From Cristatella mucedo (taxonomy: Eukaryota; Bryozoa; Phylactolaemata; Cristatellidae), in assembly GCA_009760855.2 (NCBI GenBank), contig WPIO01000074.1, forward strand, positions 1,747,001-1,811,000: a stretch of DNA of 64,000 nucleotides, read 5' to 3'. A model generated the notes under the pieces. It saw nothing but the letters and a program-made list of their open reading frames with translations. It was not told the origin of the DNA and did not search any database. Shown piece after piece: positions 1 through 11,448 of the stretch (positions are counted from its first letter, which is position 1; each line of letters opens with the position of its first letter). The translations under genes were made by a program, and so were the position numbers.

Positions 1-17
1 CTGCAGAGCTTCGCACG

Positions 18-168
18 ACCAACCTGACTTGGTCCAGCGTTTAAGGGGCTCACCTCGATCAACGTCTGATTGAGGTTGTGGGCTCGAGCCCGAGGCACAT
101 GTGTGAGGCGCCCGAGTAGCAATTAAGTTCTCTTCGGGCGCTATACAAATGGATAATAATATAGAAAA
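18..168 (+). mobile_element. SINE-B copy, tRNA-derived, with LINE-2-like tail
   Basis: A tRNA-like head has the B-box-like core GGGCTCGAGCCC near 80-91. The tail carries an 8-bp perfect stem, GCGCCCGA at 108-115 pairing with TCGGGCGC at 134-141, followed by CTATACAAATG and a short AAT run. Other copies sit at 14,240, 38,412, 39,364 and, inverted, 29,241 and 56,568. The head implies RNA polymerase III transcription. The tail resembles the 3' end of the LINE-2 family in this window, which suggests mobilisation by that LINE. Confidence 0.75.
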
Positions 169-550
169 AATTACATTCGCACCAGCTGTAAGCGTGTGAT
201 TGCCAAGGCCGGTGGGCCGTCAAGCATTGAGCTAGAGCAGTCGAGACCAGATTTCACAAATGCATGAACCAATGTTACTGAGTTATCACTGTCTAAGCAA
301 GCCCACATTTTAGCAATGATATGAAGCTGAAAGTAGGCAGAATTGTCTTGGGAGCTAGTGTGGTCGTGCAATGGAAGTTTACTTAGAAACAGGACACCCA
401 GAGTTTGAGCAGCTTCAGTTGGAGGTATGCTTCACGTTGAGCCGATTTCAAATAATATCATTTCCAACTATTTAATACCACTTGATTTGTATAAAAGTAT
501 GAAGTCACTTTAATACAGCTCCAAATTCATACATGCACACATATACATAC
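169..550. other. Anonymous sequence, no feature seen
   Basis: No conserved reading frame or repeat family was recognised between the first SINE and the TA-rich repeat. Confidence 0.5.
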
Positions 551-554
551 ACAC

Positions 555-627
555 ATACATGAATATATATATATATATGTATATATATATATGTATATAT
601 ATATGTATATATATATGTATGCATATA
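555..627. repeat. (TA)n/(TATG) microsatellite
   Basis: Imperfect TA repeat interrupted at intervals by TATG steps. Reading frames through it (YIYIYI) are artefacts. Confidence 0.95.
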
Positions 628-711
628 TTTGCATGTACGATTGGCTTACGATAAGCAGCTGCTTTCTCCAGGGTCCATGCGGCCACAGGTGGCTTCGATA
701 CCGAGGCTGGG

Positions 712-880
712 CTACTGCTGCAGCCTGCCGGCTAAATGGTGCTCTTTTAACCAATTCAGCTCCGGAAGTCGCGGGTTCAAATTCCAGAGTGGGAGATCCT
801 TTATAGCCACTGCAAGTGTCAGTGAAAGCAGTAAAGGCTCACCTGTTGCTACAAAAAGGCGGCTTTTAAATCACCTAATA
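712..880 (+). mobile_element. SINE-A copy, diverged
   Basis: The B-box-like GGTTCAAATTCC lies near 774-785. It is followed by the family's middle section (GATCCTTTATAGCCACTGCAAG) and the tail (GCTACAAAAAGGCGGCTTTTAAATCACCTA, here diverged). Compare the well-kept copies at 3,863 and 14,803. The A-box half is poorly preserved. Confidence 0.7.
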
Positions 881-3862
881 CTTGTTGCCACTGTGAATAA
901 ACCTGTTCCCGACCCCTCGCCCGGACGCTGGAGGACCCCTATAGATGGTCTTTCGCACAGCCTTTGATTTTGGCTGGTCCCACATCAGCTTGCCGGGCGG
1001 GGGGAGGGATCTGGTGCTCAGATGCGCGAGCGAGTGATATCGTATCCGAACGTTAGCTCAGCGGCACAGCTGCGCAGCGGCGCAGTGGCAAAGTGGCGCA
1101 GCTTTGGCGGAAGTTGACGAATGCCGGGGAGGCCCATATCCTCACTCGGTGACCGAAACGGCGTCGTGTGCTGCTGCTGCTGTGCCGGATCTGTGTTTGC
1201 GGGTGGCTCGACTAGGCGGCAGCACATGGTGGCCCTGACTGCTTCTGGACGCTCTCTGAGTCACCACACATCCCTCCGAGCGTCTGTCGCTAAACTGTCC
1301 TTCTTGCTGGCTCGACAAAGAGGCAACCTGGTCGGCTGGCAATTCAGCCGAGCCTGCATCCGGCCACAATTGCTAGGGCATCTCAACGGTGGCCGTCGTG
1401 GCTTGCTAGTGCGCCCGCAGGTAACCAGCGGGCTGTCAGCTGCGAAACCGAACTGCCTTTGTGCTTGCCTAAATTTCCGCTGCTAACCACCAACCGCAGA
1501 GATCGATTCCAGGAGGGTGCCATTATCAGAGTGCCCGGGGCTCGCTCGCTGACCTGCTGCGCTCAGTCCAACGGGAATTGCAGCAGATCCCTGTCGGCGG
1601 CCGCCTGAGCTTAACTTAAGCCGGCAAATGCTCTTTTATTAGAACTGGGAGCACGTAACAGGAGCCTATCTAGTTGTGCAATCCAGCTACCCGAGCGTGG
1701 TCTTCTTGCCGGACACTGCTCACTCCGCCCCTGATCCACCGATTGCTTGAAACGATGTATCTCTTCATCATTTGTACGCGGCATTTTGCTAAACAAAATG
1801 CCGGAACTGAGAGCACTTTGACAGCCTCGAACCTTACATCCGCCATTTTTTGTGTGGCTTTCCCTTATCTACAGACAGGGGTAGATTAAATAAACCAGCA
1901 TCTAGCACGGATCCAACAGACCGTATTCTTGAAGCGCCCTGATGGCGTTGGGAAGTCGTGTTGGTTGTGTTTAGTTCACAGGCTAGCAGAATGCAGCTCT
2001 GAACCCAACACCTGTAAATGTAAACCGGGGCCCTAGACTGCTACCGCAGGTAGCCTGCAGAGCTTCATTAACCGAATTCAGCCGTCTCAAAAACGGCTTT
2101 GACCGTTGATACTGTATCGTTGCCAGGCCGCGTGCACCCGCTGCTCGAGCTAGTATGTGCGACACTCACGCCGAGAAACACAATAACCAGCCCGCAGCTG
2201 AGTGCTCTTGAATAGAGGCAGGGCAGGGAAACAGGACCCTGCTGATCCGAAATAACGTATGGCAGGGGCTGACCACCTAATGGCCACCTTTAGCATTCTC
2301 GCTATCTGTCTATGGCTCTCCTTTCGCCAGCCCCTCAGCACTACTCTGACAGTCTGGCGTCTTAGTCCCCAGAGCCAAAGCTACGGAACGAAACCTTGAC
2401 ATTGGGGGCTCTCGGGGGGCTAACCGTGCAGCGACTACCTTCCGAGTGACAGCCTGTCTAGATAGGGCGTGGACATACTTTATCTGCAAAAAACCTTAGC
2501 ATGTTTTTCGTTCGAGGTGCCACAGCTTGCACTCAGTAAGAATGAGAATCCCCTGAACGCATGTCGACTAGTCTCTTAAAAATGTCAAGCCGATTAAGAA
2601 AGACTGGCCGAAAAAGTCACCCAGCAGTCACTTGCAAGGGAAATGGAAGCGCGTTCATGCTAGGGTCAAAATTGAAGGATGGACGGAAGGAGCAAGCCAG
2701 TGTCACTGGGAGGATGTAGGGGCATGGAGATAGAGATAGATTGAAGAATGGATTAAATTAGCGAACGGTCCAGGTTATGGCTTCCGAAGGGCTCACCTCA
2801 AAGTTGGGTGATGGCCATGGGGACTTCCCTGCTGAAATATGAATGCGGCCTTTAATCGAGCAACTTTTTTTTTAGTTTAATGAGTAAATAGATGGGCTGT
2901 TGAATCTCGTGAGATAAGCAGAGTGATAGGGATGGAGTAGGCCAAGAGGAGATGTGGGAGGAAGGGAGAGAAGAATGAAAAGGAAGAGAGAGATTAGGTA
3001 GAGGGAGGAAATTAAAAAAAAAAGGAGCCGAGGAAATTTGAAAGAGGACAAGGAACGGGCACGATGTAGGCTAGCTGCTAAGCATTCCCTCGAACTTGGT
3101 TAAGATGAAAATACCTGTAGTAGCACTGAAGGCTTGGGAGACTTTTTAAGCCCCATCCTACGACGACTGGAAGCCTCGGTGATCTCAATGAAGGACTCCA
3201 AAGAAGTGCGAAGAAGACTCGTGGCAGGCGATGATGCGAGATGCTCGGAAGATGCTCCGACTTGAAAGCCCTCGAATGTGAAATGCAGGCAGGTGTCACG
3301 AGAGGGAATTAATCGCTGCAGCGAACTCGTACGCTTGCTCCTCGCAAAGTTCGGAGTGCTGTGCTGCAGTGCCGACCGACATTTAGTCATCTCGGCTAGC
3401 TCTCTCGTCGTGCGGCCCTAATTTATCTTGCCCTAGTTGAGCCATCGTGGCTGCGTTCCCCGTCCTTCAGCCAGATCTCTTCAAACTCCATGGCTACGCC
3501 AATCAGGTCTATCTCTGAGTGATTTGGTGCCCTTTCAAAAGAAGCAATTCTGAAATGATAGTGATCTAGACGAAGCCTAGCACCACTAAGGAGCATTGTA
3601 AACTACTGACTCAGCCGCCGTGGGTCGCATAGCCCTTGGTTTTAGAGCTAAGAGTACAGCATGAGTTACAGCAGTTTTATTGCCCCCACACCGGCCTGCC
3701 TGTTCTCTTGAATGCATGCATTTTCTGCTCCTTTAACTTTTCGGCTTCCACTAGTTGGCGAATTGTTAGCTTGCAGTCATGCCATAGCCGTGTGATGGCA
3801 GCTAATAGCTGACGTCGACAGGTCTAGCAGGTATCCAACCGCCTTACCTAGCGACCAACTAC
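881..3862. other. About 3 kb of anonymous sequence
   Basis: No recognisable gene, RNA or dispersed family. Short frames of 60-121 codons lack domain features and start randomly. 1,000-1,650 is moderately GC-rich. 2,900-3,060 is purine-rich (GGAAGAGAG-type). At about 3,826-3,858 there is a short inverted piece resembling the SINE-A head, immediately before the SINE-A copy at 3,863. Confidence 0.5.
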
Positions 3863-4207
3863 GGAGCCGTAATGGCACACTATGTAAGGTGGTTGCTTTC
3901 ACGACCTCGGTCTCGAGGTCTTAGGTTCGATTCCTGCTCTGGGCGATCCTGTATCACCACTGCAAGCCGTGGTGGTAGCCGTAAAGGCTCTTCTGTCGCT
4001 ACCACATTTGCATGCTGACCCTGTGCATGTCACCCTAACCATGTTATTTGTGTTATTTGTCTATCAAGCATGATATTACTCACCATTCAATTGCATTTCC
4101 CTTTGCAGCAAATGTAAAGCGCCTAAAAAGAGATTGAGTTCTCTGAGGGCGCTTTATCAAGTGCATTATTATTATTATTATACAAAAAAGGCTGTTTAAT
4201 CAGCTAG
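3863..4207 (+). mobile_element. SINE-A copy split by a LINE-2 3' end
   Basis: The head includes a perfect B box, GGTTCGATTCC, at 3,924-3,934. The body runs to GTCGCTA near 4,002. The tail TACAAAAAAGGCTGTTTAAT resumes at 4,181 and ends in CAGCTAG near 4,207. The 178 bases between are a LINE-2 3' end, so the SINE was resident first. Uninterrupted copies (14,803) read CGCTATACAAAAAGAGGCTG across this point, which fixes the insertion site. Confidence 0.85.
4003..4180 (+). mobile_element. LINE-2 3' end nested in SINE-A
   Basis: Plus-strand 3' untranslated end of LINE-2. It contains the family segments CATGCTGACCCTGTGCATG and CATTTCCCTTTGCAGCAAATG, then the stem-loop AGCGCC...GGCGCT and a terminal (ATT)n ending at 4,180. 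The copy is 5' truncated to the last 180 bases or so and has no coding sequence. It is the clearest nested insertion in the window. Confidence 0.85.
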
Positions 4208-4317
4208 AATTTTTGATCAGTGCTTACGAGCAGAATATGCTGCCAAATCGGATCTTGCGGATACTCTGCTTTTCCGATATCGTTGGTCTTCGCTCAAGCT
4301 TCCAAAATCTACTAAAA

Positions 4318-4450
4318 TTACAAATTATCATATTAATATTATCATATTTGTATAGCACCTTTAGAGAACCTGATCTCTTTCAAGGCACTTTACACGTATT
4401 TTAAAGGTAGCGTGATCAAATAGTTAGTGTCAGCATGCACAAGGCCAACA
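4318..4450 (-). mobile_element. LINE-2 3' end, diverged
   Basis: Starts in an ATT-rich stretch and contains TGTATAGCACCTTTAGAGAA, then the partner half-stem AAGGCACTTTACAC, then AGTTAGTGTCAGCATGCAC. This matches minus-strand LINE-2 ends at 13,469, 36,085 and 63,757, with more substitutions. Confidence 0.6.
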
Positions 4451-5565
4451 TCTCTCGAAGTGCCCTTCTAACCTTTCTTTCGTCTGCCGGCATGATGCAA
4501 CTCTAATCTAACCCTCTGCAATGCGGCAATGGGCCTTCTCAGGCTCACTGCAAGCGCTTCACCTCACAACTTCTACGCGAGAGTAGCTTGAATGTGCAGT
4601 TAGACACAATAAATCGTGAATGGAAAGAGTTTTTCAAGCAGCTTCTTTACTCATTCGCTCACGGTAGTGTTTGCGCCAAAGACTTTCTAGAGTGCTTATA
4701 AAATTGCGATTCCCTAACCGTAACAGCACGGGGCGTGGCAGTCTCGATTGGGGCGAGATTATAGCCAAATACATTGCCCAGGTAGCACTCCCAATCGCAA
4801 TGTTGCTCTTAGCCCCTCTGCAAGAAGTCTGTCTCGCTACTGGTAGCTGTTGACAGCGATGAGTTCGGCGGGATTAGAGAGTGGCCATAGGCGTTTGCAC
4901 ATTTGAACTAACTGCTTTCAATTTGTAAGAGTCTATACAAGCAATACACCACTCTTGTACACAACTATCCCATAGCAAATGAAAAGTCTGTTGAGATGGG
5001 AAGCAGCCGATGAGTCAATTTAGATGCGATCCAACCTCCGATTTCCGTCGAAGACTGCCCTAATGTACACGAAATCTATATCTAAAAACTTAGCGAATGT
5101 TGTTATTCAACAATGTTGTAGCTCTTGTATGTTTACCTGAACGTTAGTAATACGTCGGTGTCTGGAGACCATGTTGCGTGCTGGGGAGACAGTTTGCAGA
5201 CGGCAACTACTGAATCAGACCGTCTCATTCACCCAAAGCATTATATGTACCACATTGCTACTTTTGTATTTCATCTGGAACAGTTTTTTTTTAAATCATA
5301 CTGCATGTTATGCCTAATGTACAGAAGTGTGTCACAGCAACTAACATCGATAGCGGCTCACATCGCGTGCTAAACGCTTATGTAAATACACCTTGCATAA
5401 ACTTCTGCACGATTAAGTGCAGAGCCATAAACGACCTTTCCCAAGCATCACAATTGAACCCATATAAGTCAGACTTTGAATACCAACAATTTTTTCATTA
5501 TGTAAACAGTGGCACTTGCATGGGTAGTCTAATTATTTTGTGAACAAAATTATAAATAACATCGG
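4451..5565. other. Anonymous sequence, no feature seen
   Basis: AT-leaning unique sequence. Frames up to 82 codons have no recognisable motif and no repeat family was identified. Confidence 0.5.
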
Positions 5566-5829
5566 CAACCAAGTAATACAATTGCATAGCAGTTGGGATG
5601 CCTGATAATGTCGCCATGAAATCAAATTACTAAAGTGCTTCACTTTAGTCACTATGATTAAACTATAGTTCATAGTGCTCTGCACAGATTTATTATTCAA
5701 CCAAGTAATACAATTGCATAGCAGTTGGGATGCCTGATAATGTCGCCATGAAATCAAATTACTAAAGTGCTTCACTTTAGTCACTATGATTAAACTATAG
5801 TTCGTAGTGCTCTGCACAGATTTATTTGC
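5566..5829. repeat. 132-bp tandem duplication
   Basis: Two head-to-tail copies begin at 5,566 and 5,698 with CAACCAAGTAATACAATTGC. They differ at about one base (CATAGTG versus CGTAGTG) before the end. Each contains a perfect 9-bp hairpin, ACTAAAGTG-CTT-CACTTTAGT. The near identity indicates a recent local duplication. Confidence 0.95.
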
Positions 5830-8640
5830 ATCTTCACGGCTGCTTCTTTCAGGCTTTTAAAACAAAAGCTTAGCTAAAGAGATTATGTCATTCCAAGGTA
5901 AGCTGATGTACCAGCCTTTATGATGGACTGCTAACCTCCCACGTAGGAAGGCAAAGTGTGTCATTTTTATGGTTCGTAATTTTCATTTCACCTGTTGCGA
6001 GCTTTTGTACACGAGTTGAATGTATGAAAAACCAAATTTCGGTTCATTAATTTGGTGGCTAGCGTGCACAACGTGAATGCTGAACTAGGGCACAGACCGT
6101 GAGCTAACCCGTTGTTATGTATGAGCTCGAACTGCGACGCTATATATCCGATCACTCTCAGCAAATCTGCCCAGCAAAGATTTATGACGATTTCCAGATG
6201 CAGCCAAATCACTTAGACTCTTGCCTGCAAATTTGGTCCAAGTCTCTACTTTACAAATCGGTAGCGTTCTCGGATGTTTGGGAGCTGGTGAGCCGCATCT
6301 TATCTCACATGTTCACTGTCTGCCATTTGCTGCCACATTTACAAATTCTTGCATTCTGAAAGCCGAAAAAGCTACTGGTGCGATTGTTTAGTCCAGGTTC
6401 TCAATAGGGTGTTAAAGTGGATTACAACTACATGTATTTCTACCGTTACGGCGACAGAAATTAGATGACATGTCTCAATTGTGCTGTCAACAATTTTTGG
6501 ATATGGTTATGGAAATAGTTTCGAAATTCTCTACAAGTTATTCTCCGAAAGCCAATTCAACATGCAGGCTAGCATCAAAAGAAACAAGCGTGCCCTATAT
6601 CACGCTTCGCAACTGCTAATCGTAGCAGGTTTCCACAAAACATGCTTGTAATGTCACATTAACTAACCATGTAAGTTCAGCCCAACTGGTAATTATGTAC
6701 TAAACCCTAAGTAATTGCTTAGGCTAGATCAGAAATTATGGCAAGGCGAATTAATGACATTGCTACTGAAATCGTTCGCACAAAAGCCATGCAATGGTGA
6801 TATTTGATATGTCTTTAGGGATCATCAGCTAAAATTACTACGGTTGCTTATGTCCTTTGAAACCAGACATCGTCTCTGAAGAATTTAAGGAAGTTTAATA
6901 AAGTAGAAAAATGCTTGATTCATTCTGGAGAGAATTCCTGGCTAAGTGAGCATATCAACCAGGCAATTTCTCTGCATTATTACATATGAATTAAACGTAG
7001 CTAAGCATTTTATTCATATTAACGGATATTAGGACCAAGCCTGATTAGGATAGCCTGATTAAGAATTAAAGAGTTTAGTATATATTAGTTAGCGAGAGTA
7101 TGATTGGGATAGTTAGGCCGGTGAATGAGAACGAAGGGAGTTAACTTGAGTATCATAACCGAAGATTTGACATACAGACTGATAGAAAACCGGTGCTGTT
7201 TATTATCAAGTTGTTTAATGGGATTATCGTGACGTCTATGGAGAACAAGCTCAGCTATAGAGCTTTTGCACTAACTGCAATCTTGGTGAGAATACACAAG
7301 GTCACTATATTCTTCCATCCACTCTTCCTCTATCCTTTCATTGTCTTTCTTGGCCCTATATTTTTCTGTTTCTGTCATGCTGTCTTTGAGATTTTCCCCT
7401 TTTGCCTGTCACTTCACTCTTCTCAATTAACCTTGCTCGTGTAAATCTGCCACACTTAATAACCATGCAACTGGTTCTGAGCATTGAGGGTATTGATGAA
7501 GAAAGATGGTACGTAATTGAAACCAATTGAATCAATAATGACTCTGCACGATGATTTAATGATACACGTGACCACTCTGCAATATGAAAGAAACCACACT
7601 GTACGAATTGCAGAGTAGTGAGTCGCTCAGTTCAGTTACATAAATATTCTGCACACTCATTTATGACAGCGACATGGACGGGAAGTTTAAGAAAGGAAGC
7701 ACACATTGCAAAGTTTCAAGTGATGTGGCGATTGGTGGTTTCATTTGCAGATACACTGGTACTCGTATGTTTGTTTCGCCTGTCCAGCTAACCCAAGAGT
7801 TCATTGGTAAACGCCGTCACGGAGAGCTCACGAAGTTTCAATAGGAAATTTTTGGAGGTTATTTTACAATTCTACCGTTTAAAATTGCGGACAGTGGACC
7901 GAAAAAAAACATCATTCGGAAGCTGCAACCAATATTTTTTACGTTGTCATATTTGAAGTCAACCGTCCCTCAAGCATTGTGACATACAGCTTTTCCATGG
8001 TTATCGGCCAATATGCCTGAGATCACACAGTACACAAGCTCTCTAACCTGTACCTGGTCCTTACTCTATGCAAGTTGGGTATCCCCTCTTTCTGAGTGTC
8101 TGTGCGTCTATCTGTCTGCATTTTTTGTCTGAAGCACTGCTTAATTTTCCTCACTCTCATCTAACTGCTCCGAGTCTCATCTGCTCGCCACTTGATATGT
8201 CTCTGCATGCTCTGTGACTCAATTTTCTCTCTGAAATGTCTTTCCTCTGACTGCTTCCCTGTGTACTACTGCCGCTATCTTACTCGTGCTATCCATTACT
8301 TTATTTTTGCATTCTGCGAACTCTCTGAGGCTCTTAGAGCCCACATGGAATTCTGTATCCAGACTGAAGACACCGAGGAGCAAAATCCGGCATCACAAGC
8401 AGCTCTTCATAAGCTGCTAGGTTAAAGGATCTCACAGCACCATGAACAAATATCTCGCGTCGTTCACGTGATTTGCATTCACCACAGCTGATAAGCCAAG
8501 AATTTGATGATTTCTAACGTGCCCACGCACAACACTTTGTATTGTTCTCTGTGTGCTTTCTTATCTTCTTCTGCCTGCCATTCTTTTTCGCAGCGTAAGC
8601 ATTTTCCGTCTCTCTTCCTCCCCCTCTTTATTTATTCATT
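5830..8640. other. About 2.8 kb of anonymous AT-rich sequence
   Basis: No gene or repeat family recognised. The frames present are 74-83 codons or shorter, overlap on opposite strands and have no domain features. Confidence 0.5.
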
Positions 8641-8643
8641 TAA

Positions 8644-8731
8644 ATCTCTCTCTTTCCGTCTCTCTCCTCTCCCTCTCTCACTCTCTTTATCTCTCTCTCT
8701 GCATCTCGCTCTCTCACTCTCTCTTTCTCTC

Positions 8732-8771
<40 letters not shown>
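8644..8771. repeat. (CT)n microsatellite
   Basis: Pyrimidine tract of CTCTCT with TTT, CGC and CAC interruptions, becoming pure near 8,741-8,771. Frames reading SLSLSL here are artefacts. Confidence 0.95.
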
Positions 8772-11050
8772 ATAGTTCTCCTCATTGTAAATATTACTTG
8801 GCAAGCCATACTGCAATGAATTCGAATATATTCGACTTCTATTCGACCCTGTAGCTGAGATAAACGACTCCATCATATTCCGCCCCTGGAATGTATTCAG
8901 TTAAAGAAGATTTTGCTACACCTAAGATATGAGATGATACAGCATGTGCAAACATTTTGCAGCGGAAGAGCCTTAACAGCGATCAATTCAGTAGGTTTAC
9001 AACCAGCATGTATAATGGGTAGGCTCTTCAGTTTTATACGCCATTCTTAAACGAAGTCAGCTCTTGAAATTGGGACCAGCTACCTATCGAAATTGAAGCC
9101 TCAACAATACAACGTCATGAAAAACTAAAAAATGCACTTGAACTCACCTAAATCACAAAGCTTTCATTTCGGAGGAAAGATTCTTGACATGACGACGTGA
9201 GCTGGCACGGAATGTTCACTGCTTGCAGCCTCCGCCGGCGAAAATAGCTTCCACGAGGTATAGGATTGACATTTTTGTCTGAACGACAGTTCTGAAACAT
9301 TCATCGCCCCATATCGAAAGTAATCGTTCCACTTGTACAAGCCTAAAAAGCGGCGATGAGAGGTTTTGCTGCACAGCTAGCCAGCAAGCTGCCACGACAG
9401 GTGGTGGAAGCTTCCCGAAAGGACCGACGGAGCGAGGTCATCAGGGTCGCATAAGCGACGCACCACCAGTGAAATCGATAGGCTCATTCTTCCATGTTCG
9501 AGTGTGTAGAAAGCTTTCTCCGTGAGACGGCTCATACATTCAAGCCGAAAGATGAAAGCTAAGACCAGACTAAGATGCCCTGCTGATGCTGGCACAGAGC
9601 TGCTACTGAAGCTGCTGCTTCAGCCGAAGCTGCATGAAACTGACAGTCTGTATGTCTTTGACCCAAAGACAAGTAAATCTGCGTACGAGTTGTTCTCAAT
9701 TCAAATGTGAGTCTAGCAGCATGCCATCTGGACCTGGAGATTACCCTTAATTCGCAACGAAGCTGAACAACTCATATTAATGTCAAATGACAGAAAAGTG
9801 CACGAGAAAAGGGTTTGACGTGAAACGAGCAGCTATTACCTGCTTTTAGTTGTTTAGTCCATGTCCTTGCGAAGAGGCTCTGGAACGGAATCTTATTCAA
9901 GAGCGTGCCATGCCTTTTACCCCGGAATGTAGAATGAAGCTCGCCTCGTCCAGCAACACCACGCGACTTTTGTTTGACTCTGACGGCTGCAGTTCAGCAA
10001 ACCAGCACCCACAGGATTCGAGCACAGACTACTACTAATAATGATAATATCTTTGATTGCACCATCAAAGATCTGAATCTCTTTCTAGGCTCTTATGCAT
10101 GCTGTCAAGAAAGTGTCCGAAAGTTTTTGTGATGAGCACAAGCGTGAATAAGCGATTTGAAAGGACAATTCTCAAGGAACGGGCGAATCGTGGGAGAAAA
10201 GGGTGCTCCTTTAGTTACCGTTTAGACATAGTCAAGTCAAGGACACTCGAAAGTCGGTTGGAAGTTATTTTTAGGCTTTGGTAGCATATGAGCAAAAGAC
10301 ACGGTCTACAAATGAATAGACAAGGTAACTTACAGTTACAGATAAGCGGTTGAGTATGGAACTGTCCTGATTAGGCAGCTTTTCTGATTGTTAGGGCTAA
10401 ATGGTTCTTGCTTGGAATGCGGCAGTGTCGCACACTACAAAAACACTACTTGTATCTTGTGTTGCTACTGTTTCAACCAATTATTGAGCAATAGTATTAA
10501 TGCTTGTTTGCATCTGTGCCTACACCTTAATTGCTCTGCGAATTAATTTCCGGCTCTTGCTGTTTAATAACACTTTATTGCTGATTCTATTGTAGATGTG
10601 TGCGTATTTTGAGTCCAAATCAGTCACGGGATCATAGCGAAGCCCCTGATTAGCCGATTCCCAACGCGATCAACCAGGACACTATACGAAAATCGGCAGG
10701 ATAAGCTTTCTATATTGCCACCATTTATTAATGTGTTCTAATGTCCTTCAACTAAAAATTCTGAAAACTGCCATCTAGCTCAATGTAGCAGCTAAATTAA
10801 AATAAGCTCATTTTTAAAGGTTTTTAATGTAACCGCTGACTTAAAGTAGGCTCATTTTTAAAGGTTGTTATGGCTTTAAATGGACAATTGAAGCCAGATC
10901 ATTGCCACTGTGAATAGTAAAACCGGTAACAGACCACATGATAGCTGCAATGCTCAGCCGTAGGCTCTACCCGCATTTACGGAGACGGATATTGATGGGC
11001 AAGATAACACTTGACTACCTTCCATCGCTAATGCACACGTTTGGTGGGTA
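8772..11050. other. Anonymous sequence with a possible LINE-2 trace
   Basis: No supported gene. Near 10,035-10,100 an AAT-rich start, then GATCTGAATCTCTTTCTAGG, weakly resembles the LINE-2 stem-loop on the minus strand, but I do not call it firmly. Frames of 62-75 codons have no known motif. Confidence 0.4.
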
Positions 11051-11056
11051 GGTGTG

Positions 11057-11382
11057 AGTGTGAGCGAGCGAGGGAGCGAGCGAGCGAGCGAGCAAGTGAG
11101 TGAGCGAGCGAGTGAGCGAGGGAGCGAGCGAGGGAGCGATCGAGCGAGCGAGTGAGTGAGTGAGTGAGTGAGTGAGTGAGTGAGTGAGTGAGTGAGTGAG
11201 TGAGTGAGTGAGTGAGTGAGTGAGTGAGTGAGTGAGTGAGTGAGTGAGTGAGTGAGTGAGTGAGTGAGTGAGTGAGTGAGTGAGTGAGTGAGTGAGTGAG
11301 TGAGTGAGTGAGTGAGTGAGTGAGTGAGTGAGTGAGTGCGTGAGTGAGTGAGTAAGTGAGCGAGTGAGCGAGTGAGCGGGCT
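11057..11382. repeat. (GAGT)n/(GAGC)n tetranucleotide array
   Basis: About 325 bases of 4-bp units. Mixed GAGC, GAGG and GAGT units lie at the left edge, then a nearly pure GAGT run from about 11,150 to 11,336, then mixed units again. The central homogeneity with degenerate edges is typical of a slippage-expanded array. The long minus-strand frame (SLTHSLTH) is an artefact. Confidence 0.97.
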
Positions 11383-11448
11383 CCTGCATTACTTGGTAGA
11401 GCTCAGCCACAGAGGTTAGGCTTCACAATGTACCATTTTGCATCATGC

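Noticed and set aside
5566-5829. MITE with terminal inverted repeats
   Set aside because: The internal hairpin is not at the ends, and the two units are a direct tandem duplication.
11015-11410. SLTH repeat protein on the minus strand
   Set aside because: A GAGT tetranucleotide array gives a 4-residue periodic frame in every phase.
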